From assembly GCA_003228175.2 (NCBI GenBank), contig QGNQ01000004.1, positions 56,361-120,360 on the forward strand: a stretch of DNA of 64,000 nt. The letters are read 5' to 3'. The notes beneath the pieces are model-generated. The model worked only from the letters and a program-made list of their open reading frames with translations. It was not told where the DNA came from and did no database searches. Made by a program: the position numbers and the translations under genes. Each line of letters starts with the position of its first letter. The stretch's first letter is position 1. Source of the stretch: Chloroflexota bacterium (GTDB lineage Bacteria; Chloroflexota; Dehalococcoidia; Bin125). Shown one piece after another: positions 40,440-48,242 of this stretch.

Positions 40440-40891
40440 GTCGATTGCAGCGCTGGCTGGACCTCGTGCTGGGGCGGGAGCGCCCGGACGCTGTTCCAGA
40501 CTCGACGGAGTACCTATGGGACCCGGACGATGCGAGGTCGTTCGAGGCGCTGCGTCGCTCGGGCGGCGCCGGCGACGCGCTGCTGCGTCCGCGGCCACGC
40601 GTGGAGCGCGCCGCCGCCCTGGCATCGGAGGTGGGCGGCTCTGCCTACGCGCTGGAGGAGCTTGCCCCAGCCGAGGAGCCCCCCGCGATGCCCTGGCTGC
40701 GGCGGCGGCCCGTGGTGCTCATGGTGTCGTTCGGTGTTGGGGCGCTGCTGGCGCTCGTGGTGGGAACGACGAGCGGCGCCTTCGACTCGGGTCCAAGCGA
40801 AGCGGAGGTGGAGGCGGCGTTCGAGTCGGGCTTCGCGGACGGGGAGGCGGAGACCCTAGAGGCTGGGGCGGACGAGGCCGTCGAGGAGTAG
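40436..40891 (+). CDS. Hypothetical single-TM protein with acidic C-terminus
   Basis: ATG overlapping previous stop; RRRPVVLMVSFGVGALLALVVGT TM; EAEVEAAFESGFADGEAETLEAGADEAVEE. Confidence 0.65.
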   Translation: MSRLQRWLDLVLGRERPDAVPDSTEYLWDPDDARSFEALRRSGGAGDALLRPRPRVERAAALASEVGGSAYALEELAPAEEPPAMPWLRRRPVVLMVSFGVGALLALVVGTTSGAFDSGPSEAEVEAAFESGFADGEAETLEAGADEAVEE

Positions 40892-40918
40892 GCGCAGGAC
40901 GGCTGGGAGCGCCGGAGC

Positions 40919-41731
40919 CTACTCGGTGTAGTAGCCGCCGTCGGGGTGCAGGATTTCGCCGGTGAAGTAGGAGGCCTCGTCGGAAGCCAGGAAGAGCGCG
41001 GTGTTCGCGATCTCGAGCGAGGTGCCCATGCGGCGCATCGGCACCTCCGATAGCGTCGCGCTCCGCATCTCTTCGTTCGCCGCGATGCCGGACGTCATGA
41101 ACGTCTCGACGTAGCCGGGGCCGATCGCGTTGACCCGGATCTGGTGACGGACGAGTTCCAAAGCGGCGATCTTGGTGAGCATCCAGACACCGGCCTTTGA
41201 GACGCTGTAGGCGGAGGCGCCGGCGTTCGGCCGCTTGGCGTAGATCGAGGCGATGTTGATGATCGCGCCGCCGCGCGCCTGCTCGATCATGCGTCGCGCG
41301 ACGGCACGGTCGGTGAGCATGACCCCGGTGAGGTTGACGTCGAGCACCTTCTCCCAGTTCTCCAGGGGTTGCTCAACGATGTAGCGCGCCGACGGTGGCT
41401 CCGCGCTGCGCTCGGGATCCGGCTGGCCGCTGACGTAGCCGCCCCAGGAGATACCGGCCGCGGCGACGCAGACATCGACGCCGCCGAAGGCATCGACGGC
41501 GGTCTGCACCATGGCCAGGCAGTCCGATTCCTTGGTGGTGTCCGTGCGGATGAAGCGGGCGTCGCCGCCCGCGGCGCGCACCAACTCCACGGTCTCGGCG
41601 CCCTGCGCCGCATCGAGATCGGCGACGACGACGTTGGCGCCCTCCTCGGCGAAGCGCACGCAGCAGGCCCGGCCGATGCCGTTGGCGCCGCCGGTCACGG
41701 CCGCAACCTTGTCCTGCAAACGACCGGCCAT
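40919..41731 (-). CDS. Short-chain dehydrogenase/reductase (SDR)
   Basis: MAGRLQDKVAAVTGGANGIGRACCVRFAEEGA, YSVSKAGVWMLTK. Confidence 0.93.
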   Translation of the reverse strand: MAGRLQDKVAAVTGGANGIGRACCVRFAEEGANVVVADLDAAQGAETVELVRAAGGDARFIRTDTTKESDCLAMVQTAVDAFGGVDVCVAAAGISWGGYVSGQPDPERSAEPPSARYIVEQPLENWEKVLDVNLTGVMLTDRAVARRMIEQARGGAIINIASIYAKRPNAGASAYSVSKAGVWMLTKIAALELVRHQIRVNAIGPGYVETFMTSGIAANEEMRSATLSEVPMRRMGTSLEIANTALFLASDEASYFTGEILHPDGGYYTE

Positions 41732-41743
41732 GAGACCCCTCCG

Positions 41744-42178
41744 CTATGCGGTGACGCGCGCGACTTCGTCGTGGACGCCGGCGAAGATGCTCGCCGCTCC
41801 ACTGCGCTCGCCCTGCGTCCGCATATCGCCAGCTTTGAGCGCCGACGCGACGAGTCCATCGAGCTGCTTGCGGCGCGCCGGGTCGTCGTCGACCGCGAAG
41901 CGCGCCAGTTCCTGAATCGCGGCGTAGCTCCCGACGATGCGGAAGTCGACATCGTCCGCGGGCTGCCGGTGAAACTCGAAGCCAGTCGGCCCAATCCGGA
42001 AGTGGAAGCCGAGCGCGGCGCCCGACCCGAGGCCGGCCGGTGGGTCCGTGTAGGTCTCCGACATGGAATAGGGGACGGCAAGTTGCTCCGGCGTGGCCGT
42101 TGCGACGCGGGCGCGGAAGGCGCGCTCCAGGGCGTCGAGCCAGCCGCTGCTACCAAATTCGACCAGGGCGTTGTTCAT
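41744..42178 (-). CDS. Hypothetical protein, possibly SCP2-like
   Basis: ATG at 42178; MNNALVEFGSSGWLDALERAFRARVA...LGFHFRIGPTGFEFHRQPADDVDFRIVGSYAAIQEL. Confidence 0.6.
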   Translation of the reverse strand: MNNALVEFGSSGWLDALERAFRARVATATPEQLAVPYSMSETYTDPPAGLGSGAALGFHFRIGPTGFEFHRQPADDVDFRIVGSYAAIQELARFAVDDDPARRKQLDGLVASALKAGDMRTQGERSGAASIFAGVHDEVARVTA

Positions 42179-42247
42179 CAGGATCCTCCACAACTCTTGC
42201 GCCGGTGGAGTCTAGTCGAACGAGGCGGCGGCCGGGGTAGCGTATGT

Positions 42248-43429
42248 TCAGGAACCGAAGAGGCTGTCGATCCCGGACACGTCCAGCGTGAATCCCCAAG
42301 GCACCTGGAGGGTCGTCCCGGCGGCGGGTGCATCGCTGACGGGCAGATCGTTGATCAGCGCGATGGCGGCTTCGCTGGTGAAGAAGGTCTCGGCGATCGC
42401 CCTGAGCGAGTCCCCATCGCGGACCGTGTACTCGGCGGTTCGCGTCCATCCCAGCAGCGCCGCCGCCGACGAGACGGCCGACAAGCTCACCGGGTCGACG
42501 TAGCCCACGGGGACCTGCAGCGACTCGCCGGCACGCAGATGGCTGGCGTCGGTGAGGCCGTTGAGCCCGGCGATCGCGTTGGAGGTTGTGCGGTTGTTGA
42601 GCGCGATGGCGCCCAGCAAGTCGCCCGGCTGCACGGTGTAGGCCAGCGTGCCGGGCCAGTCGACGAGGGCCGGCGGCAGGTCGTAGCCGGCGAACGGTGC
42701 GACGATCGGAGAACCCACGGCGACGGGCGGAAGGACGTCGGGCGCGAAAGCGCCGCTCACAACCGGCGTGGCGGACTCGCCGGCGACGACGGGCCCGGGA
42801 TCCGTCGGGCTGCTGGGGGCCGCCGGCTCTGCGAGATCGAGCGCCGGGACGACGGTCGCAACCGTGGTGGGCGCAACCGTCGTGGGCGCGACTGTCGCAG
42901 GTGGGAGCAAATCATCGAACGGCGGGATCGCCGCGGGCGAAGTGGCCTCATCGGGAGGCAGGGCCGGCGTGACCTCCGCGGCGGCAGCGCTGGCGGCGGC
43001 GGCAGAGGCGTCGGCGGCGGCGCTGGGGGAGGGCGCGGTGGCAGGGACGGCCACGGCCGGGGCGTCGAAGAGCTCCGGACCGCCGTCGCTGTTCGACCGC
43101 AGGACCGTGAACACCAGGCCGACGGCGATCAGTACCGCCAAGACCGTCCCGGCCAGATGTGACAGCCCGAACGCGAAATGCGGGCGGGCCTGGGGCTGTA
43201 ACTGCGGCCGTGAGCCGCTGCGGCGCCCCGGACGCGTGGGGCGCGCGGCCTCCACGAAACGCGCGCGCCGGCGCAGGCGCACGCTGGCCCCATCGCGCGA
43301 GGCGACCGGAACGATCGCGGCCGCGTCGCCGCGCCGAGTCAGCGGTGTACGCCCTCGGGACGGAGCCGCGTCCAGATCATTGTCGTAGCCATCGTCCGCC
43401 GGATCGTCCGGCCAGCGCTGCGCCACCAT
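42248..43429 (-). CDS. Membrane-anchored protein with two C-terminal LysM domains
   Basis: TM LAGTVLAVLIAVGLVFTVL; Ala/Pro linker; LysM LAYTVQPGDLLGAIALNN and AEYTVRDGDSLRAIAETFF. Confidence 0.85.
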   Translation of the reverse strand: MVAQRWPDDPADDGYDNDLDAAPSRGRTPLTRRGDAAAIVPVASRDGASVRLRRRARFVEAARPTRPGRRSGSRPQLQPQARPHFAFGLSHLAGTVLAVLIAVGLVFTVLRSNSDGGPELFDAPAVAVPATAPSPSAAADASAAAASAAAAEVTPALPPDEATSPAAIPPFDDLLPPATVAPTTVAPTTVATVVPALDLAEPAAPSSPTDPGPVVAGESATPVVSGAFAPDVLPPVAVGSPIVAPFAGYDLPPALVDWPGTLAYTVQPGDLLGAIALNNRTTSNAIAGLNGLTDASHLRAGESLQVPVGYVDPVSLSAVSSAAALLGWTRTAEYTVRDGDSLRAIAETFFTSEAAIALINDLPVSDAPAAGTTLQVPWGFTLDVSGIDSLFGS

Positions 43430-43688
43430 CGTGCGACTCCTCCATCGCGTCTCGGGAACGCCCAGCGCGATCCCGACCCGTGCGCCGACTGTCGCAGGCC
43501 CAGCCCCCGGGGAGCATCGGGAAAGTGCCTAATCGGGCGGCGTAGGGCCTGTCCTCAAGCCGCGGGCCCGGCGCTCCTGGCCCGCTTCCCTTGCGGCGGC
43601 GTCGCTCGTAGCATGTGCGCGTTTCCCTCTGGGGTGCCCGGTCCCCGAGAGTCGTTTGCCATCCTCATCGTCGTTTGGAGAGAACACA

Positions 43689-44510
43689 ATGCCAACACCG
43701 ATCCGCGCGCACGTCATCGTGGGCGGCTTCCCGCCCGGCCAGCACGGCGGCCACGACATGGACTACGCCCGACTGCGCATCCTGCAGGCGCTGCAAGCGA
43801 ACGAGGACGTGAACGCGACGGTGAGCCCGGACTTCACGGACTGCCAGCGCTACATCCGCGATTGCCAGTTACTGATCACCTACGTCGCCGGCCCCTACGC
43901 CAACGACCCGGAGAACGACGTGATCCGCGATTGGATCGCGGACGGCGGCCGCTGGCTGGCGCTGCACGGCAGCACGGGCGGCAAGGCGGAGCGCCTCAAT
44001 CCGGAGGGCACGAAGCGCCGCATGGCGAAGTTCCCCTACCACGAGACGCTGGGGGGGTTCTTCATGACCCATCCCCCCATCCGCGAGTACCAGGTGGACG
44101 TGCCGGACCGCAACCACGTCCTCACGCACAACTTGCCGGAGTCGTTCCGGATCCAGGATGAGCCTTACATGATCGAGGTTCTGCATCCGGAGACGCGGGT
44201 CCTGCTCTCCACGGCCGAGGTGCCGCCGCCGCCGGCGGCGATGCAGGAGTTGTACGGCGGCGACACCTCACTGCTGCCGGACGGAACGTCGCGCGCGCTG
44301 GGGTTCGTGCGAGAGATCGGCGGGGGCAGCGTGGCGTACATCGCGCCCGGGCACTGCCACAGCCCAACGACCGGCGCCCAGGCGTCGATCGACGATAGTT
44401 TGTTCGTCGACGCCAAGCGCCCGATGCGCTTCAAGGGCCCCTGGAACACGGACGCGTACGAGAAACTGCTGGCGAATGCGATCGCCTGGGGCACCGGCGT
44501 CGAGGGCTGA
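43689..44510 (+). CDS. ThuA-like domain protein (copy 1)
   Basis: IRAHVIVGGFPPGQHGGHDMDYARLRILQAL, WLALHGSTGGKAER, AYIAPGHCH. Confidence 0.82.
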   Translation: MPTPIRAHVIVGGFPPGQHGGHDMDYARLRILQALQANEDVNATVSPDFTDCQRYIRDCQLLITYVAGPYANDPENDVIRDWIADGGRWLALHGSTGGKAERLNPEGTKRRMAKFPYHETLGGFFMTHPPIREYQVDVPDRNHVLTHNLPESFRIQDEPYMIEVLHPETRVLLSTAEVPPPPAAMQELYGGDTSLLPDGTSRALGFVREIGGGSVAYIAPGHCHSPTTGAQASIDDSLFVDAKRPMRFKGPWNTDAYEKLLANAIAWGTGVEG

Positions 44511-44531
44511 GTCGAAGTCTGAGGGAGCGGG

Positions 44532-45356
44532 ATGATCATGGCGACACCGATTCGCGCACACGTCGTAGCGGGGGGCTTCCCGCCCGGACAGCACGCCGGG
44601 CACGACATCGACTACGCGCGCGTACAGCTGCTGGCCGCCCTCCAAGCCAATGAGGACGTGCACGCAACCGTGTCGAGCGACTTCGTCGATTGTGAGCGCT
44701 ACATCCGCGACTGCCAGTTGCTGGTCACCTACGTCTCCGGCCCCTACGCAGACGACCACACGGCGGGCGTGATCAAAGACTGGCTGGCGGACGGGGGGCG
44801 CTGGCTGGCGCTGCACGGCAGCACCGGCGGCAAGGCCGCCCGCGTGCAGGGCAGCACGCGGCGGCGCATGGTGAAGATGCCCTACCACGAAGCGCTGGGC
44901 GGCTTCTTCACGACGCATCCGCCCGTGCAGGAGATCGACGTGCAGGTGCACGACCACAACCACGTGCTGACGCACAACCTGCCGGCCAGCTTCGTGATTC
45001 AGGACGAGCCCTATTGGGTGCAGGTGCTGCATCCGGAGACGCAGGTCCTGCTGACCATGGAGATGCCGCAGAACCCGGACCCGGACTTCGCGATGATCGC
45101 GGACAATGCGGATTCGCTGCTGCCGGATGGCAAGTCGCGGGCGCTCGGTTTCGTCCGGCCCTTGGGCGAGGGCGCCGTAGCCTACATCGCGCCCGGTCAC
45201 TGCCACACGCCGCTGACTAACGGGCAGGCCTATGTGGACGTAAGCGTCTCGCCCGACAAGCAGACGCCGCTGCACTTCCGCGGCCCCTGGAAGACCGAGG
45301 CCTACCAGACGCTGCTGGCCAACGCGGTCGCCTGGGGCACCGGCGTCGAGGGCTAG
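44532..45356 (+). CDS. ThuA-like domain protein (copy 2)
   Basis: IRAHVVAGGFPPGQHAGHDIDYARVQLLAAL, WLALHGSTGGKAAR, AYIAPGHCH. Confidence 0.82.
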   Translation: MIMATPIRAHVVAGGFPPGQHAGHDIDYARVQLLAALQANEDVHATVSSDFVDCERYIRDCQLLVTYVSGPYADDHTAGVIKDWLADGGRWLALHGSTGGKAARVQGSTRRRMVKMPYHEALGGFFTTHPPVQEIDVQVHDHNHVLTHNLPASFVIQDEPYWVQVLHPETQVLLTMEMPQNPDPDFAMIADNADSLLPDGKSRALGFVRPLGEGAVAYIAPGHCHTPLTNGQAYVDVSVSPDKQTPLHFRGPWKTEAYQTLLANAVAWGTGVEG

Positions 45357-45364
45357 GCGGCGAG

Positions 45365-45940
45365 TCAGTCGCCGTCCCCGCGATCGTCGCAGGGCTGGGG
45401 CAGAACCCAGCGCTTGTGCTGCAGCAGCGCCATGCCGCGAATCCGATTGCCGCGCCCGCGTCGCCAGACGTAGCCGCGCTTCGTGTCCCAGATGTAGTAG
45501 GTCGAGCCGCGGCGCGTCGTGCCGGGAATCGACTGCGTGCGTTTGCAGAACTTCGGGTAGTCGCCCTTGGTGGTGTGTGTGCCGCGGTCCGGGAAGACGG
45601 TGACCTCCACCACCTCGGCGTGAAACTCGGTCCCATCGACGCGGTCGGCCGTGTGCACCGCCTCGTGCAGGATCAGCGCCGCCAGCCGGTTGCGATGCTT
45701 GAGCACGCGATTGAGGTGGATCGGCTGCCGGCCGCGAAACGCCCAGGCCAGCTTGGCCCCGCGCAGACCCTCGCCGCGAGCGTTGCGAATCTCCAGTCGG
45801 CCCTCATGGCCGAAGAGATCGAGCAACTGCCGGCGCAGCGGCGGGGGCAGGTCGGCGGTCCGCAGACGACGCCAGACCTCGTCGACCGCGCGCTCGATGC
45901 GGGCCTGATCGTCGGACGGGAAACCGGTGATGCGAACCAT
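45365..45940 (-). CDS. Putative zinc metallopeptidase (SprT-like/zincin)
   Basis: HExxH motif in AALILHEAVHTADRVDGTEFHAEV. Confidence 0.6.
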   Translation of the reverse strand: MVRITGFPSDDQARIERAVDEVWRRLRTADLPPPLRRQLLDLFGHEGRLEIRNARGEGLRGAKLAWAFRGRQPIHLNRVLKHRNRLAALILHEAVHTADRVDGTEFHAEVVEVTVFPDRGTHTTKGDYPKFCKRTQSIPGTTRRGSTYYIWDTKRGYVWRRGRGNRIRGMALLQHKRWVLPQPCDDRGDGD

Positions 45941-46093
45941 GCCCTGCTCCTCGCCCCCTGCGTCCGGCCGTCCGCAGGCTAGCGGGGCCGTCGCTCGCGC
46001 GGCGCGATCGTCGCCGCTTCGATCGTCGTTCGACCGGTGACGGAAGTAACCCCGGCGGAGTACGGCGCCTGAGGCCAGGCGGGGTCCGGCTCG

Positions 46094-46612
46094 CTAGTGC
46101 GGGCCGTCTGGCGATCCCTCGCCGTGCTCGCGTACCAAGGCCGCCTCCAAAACGCTGAGCGTGTGGCGACTGAAACGCCACATGTTTTCCTCGCGATCGG
46201 CGATTCCCGTCTCCAGCGTCTCGCTGTGCACGCCGCCCGGCCCCATCACCGCGATGCAGGTGTGGCCGGGCGCGTCGCCGTAGCCGTTGCCCCCAGGCCC
46301 GGCGGCGCCGGTCTCGCTCAGACCCCAGGTCGCCCCCACGCGATCCCGGATCGCCTCGGCGCAGAGCCGCGCGTAGGGCTCGCTGGCGGAGCGCACTCCG
46401 GTCAGGGCGTCCCGGTCGATGGCGAGCAAGGCGTCGCGCGCGGGGCGCGTGTAGACGACGCCGCCCGCGAGGAAATAGGCCGACGCCCCCGGCACCGCCA
46501 GCAGCGTCGCCGAAACCAGCCCACCCGCCGACGACTCGGAGACGGCCACCGTCTCCCCGTGCTGGACAAGCAGCTCCGCGATGCGTCGTGCGCCCGCCGC
46601 CAGATCGTCCAT
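46094..46612 (-). CDS. CinA C-terminal / nicotinamide-nucleotide amidase family protein
   Basis: GETVAVSESSAGGLVSATLLAVPGASAYFLAGGVVYT, GLSETGAAGPGGNGYGDAPGHTCIAV; ggagg before ATG 46612. Confidence 0.88.
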   Translation of the reverse strand: MDDLAAGARRIAELLVQHGETVAVSESSAGGLVSATLLAVPGASAYFLAGGVVYTRPARDALLAIDRDALTGVRSASEPYARLCAEAIRDRVGATWGLSETGAAGPGGNGYGDAPGHTCIAVMGPGGVHSETLETGIADREENMWRFSRHTLSVLEAALVREHGEGSPDGPH

Positions 46613-46670
46613 GGGCACCTCCATCGCGGCCGGATTCGTCCCTGTCGACCGGAGTCTACCGCCGGCCCGG

Positions 46671-47423
46671 TCAGCGGAAGTCGGCGACGCGCTCATCCGT
46701 GTCGTTGAAGGGATAATCCGTGCCGTACTCGAAGGCGAGTCCGGCATCGATGCCGCGCTCCTGCGCGACGCGATACATCTCTTTGTAGGCGACGAAGGAG
46801 TTGACGCTGTTGGGCTGGATCTCGGCGATCAGCGCCGCCACGGCGTCGTCCAGCTCTGCCCCAGGCGCGGAGCGGGCGGCGAGCCCGTAAGCGACGGCCT
46901 CCTGGCCGCCGAACATGCGCGCCGTGTAGGAGAGCTCGCGCGCCCGGGCGAGGCCTACCAGGCCCGGCAGGCGCTGGCTCAGCCCCCAGGTGGGACGCAG
47001 GCCGAACTTGGCGTGCGTGTCGCCCAGCTTGGCCTCGTCCGCGACGACCATCAGGTCGCAGGCCATCGCGAGCTCCAGTGCGCCGGTGAAGCAGTAGCCG
47101 TTGACCTTGGCGATCACGATCGCACGCATTGTGGAGAGCCGCCCCGTAAGACGGCGGGCCGGCACGTCCAGGATGTCGCCGACTTTGCCATGCGCGAGCT
47201 CCCGCTCGCCCAGCGCCTTCAGGTCGACGCCGGCGCTGAAGGCGCGCCCGCGCCCGGTCAGCACCGCGACGACCACCGCCTCATCCGCTGCGATCGCATC
47301 GAAGGCGTGGTTGAGCTCAGCCAGCATGGTGGGCGTGATCGCGTTGAGCGCTTCCGGGCGGTCCATTGTGACCGTGGCGACGCGGTCGGCGGTCGTGACG
47401 TGGATCTCGGTGTAGTCGGTCAT
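46671..47423 (-). CDS. Enoyl-CoA hydratase/isomerase family protein
   Basis: VATVTMDRPEALNAITPTML, TGRGRAFSAGVDLKALGE. Confidence 0.93.
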   Translation of the reverse strand: MTDYTEIHVTTADRVATVTMDRPEALNAITPTMLAELNHAFDAIAADEAVVVAVLTGRGRAFSAGVDLKALGERELAHGKVGDILDVPARRLTGRLSTMRAIVIAKVNGYCFTGALELAMACDLMVVADEAKLGDTHAKFGLRPTWGLSQRLPGLVGLARARELSYTARMFGGQEAVAYGLAARSAPGAELDDAVAALIAEIQPNSVNSFVAYKEMYRVAQERGIDAGLAFEYGTDYPFNDTDERVADFR

Positions 47424-47509
47424 GGGCGGCTCCGCGCTCTCGCTGCTTGTCGAGGTTGCCCGCACGGTAGAGGCAAGCACGCGTAGGGGCCCGCGTTTGC
47501 TGCCTGCGG

Positions 47510-47782
47510 CTAGCCGCCGCCGCGTTGGAGCTTCTTCATCAGCTCCGGTTCGAACGCCGCGATGATGGACTGGTCCCCGTCGAGGAGGATGTTGAGCTGA
47601 GTCAGCTTCAGCGTCCCGCCAGCCAAGTCCACCCGCTCACTGCTCCAGGAGACGGTGTAACCGTCCCCGGACATGCGAGGCGCGTCGCGATCGTGCGGGT
47701 CGGCTGCCGCGCCCAGCTCCAGCAAGTAGGTGCGCAGCAGCCAGTCCGGCACGCCGCGGATGTTGAGCTCAATGAGGCTCAT
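47510..47782 (-). CDS. Hypothetical 90-aa protein ending in GGG, translationally coupled to MoaD-like gene (possibly the MoaD-related C-terminal/DUF1952-like family)
   Basis: ATGA overlap with 47779..48207; ends ...ELMKKLQRGGG*. Family suggestion is inference. Confidence 0.65.
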   Translation of the reverse strand: MSLIELNIRGVPDWLLRTYLLELGAAADPHDRDAPRMSGDGYTVSWSSERVDLAGGTLKLTQLNILLDGDQSIIAAFEPELMKKLQRGGG

Positions 47783-48207
47783 CGGCCGCCGGCTTTTGCC
47801 ACTCGTGCGCCGGCTCCGCCGGCTCTTGCCACTCCTGCGCTGGCTCCGCCGGCTTCTACCACTCGTACGCCGGCTCCGCCGGCTTTTACCACTCCTGCGC
47901 CGGCTCCGCCGGCTTCTGCGACTCGTGCTCCGGCTCCGCCGGCGACGGGCGGGAAGATATCGACCTCGGCACCGGCCGGGACGGGCGCATCGAGCCCGCC
48001 CAAGTGGCGCACGTCACGCCCGTCGATCATCACGGCGACGTAGGGCCGAATCTCGCCCGCCTCCGACAACAGGCGCCCGGCGAGCGCCGGAAAGCGCGCG
48101 ATCAGGGCGTCGATCAGGGAGCGGACATCGCTCGCCTCGGTATCCGGCAGTTCTACCAGGCGTCCACCCACGATCGGCCGCAGCGTCGCGTAGAGGCGGA
48201 CTTCCAC
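47779..48207 (-). CDS. MoaD/ThiS-type sulfur carrier with C-terminal tandem GG-decapeptide extension
   Basis: MEVRLYATLRPIVGGRLVELPDTEASDVRSLIDALI...PYVAVMIDGRDVRHLGGLDAPVPAGAEVDIFPPVAGG is a complete MoaD-like domain, then 51 extra residues. Confidence 0.85.
   Translation of the reverse strand: MEVRLYATLRPIVGGRLVELPDTEASDVRSLIDALIARFPALAGRLLSEAGEIRPYVAVMIDGRDVRHLGGLDAPVPAGAEVDIFPPVAGGAGARVAEAGGAGAGVVKAGGAGVRVVEAGGASAGVARAGGAGARVAKAGGR
47791..47940 (-). repeat. Five exact-length 30-bp tandem repeats in the MoaD-like gene
   Basis: Consensus (+ strand) ggcttytrccactcstgcgccggctccgcc at 47791, 47821, 47851, 47881, 47911. Confidence 0.95.
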
Positions 48208-48242
48208 CGGGGGCCCAGACCGCGCGCGCCTCGCGATCGCCG

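Noticed and set aside
47791-47940. Regular 30-bp repeats considered as a CRISPR array
   Set aside because: Units are contiguous with no spacers and keep a coding frame; no cas genes seen.
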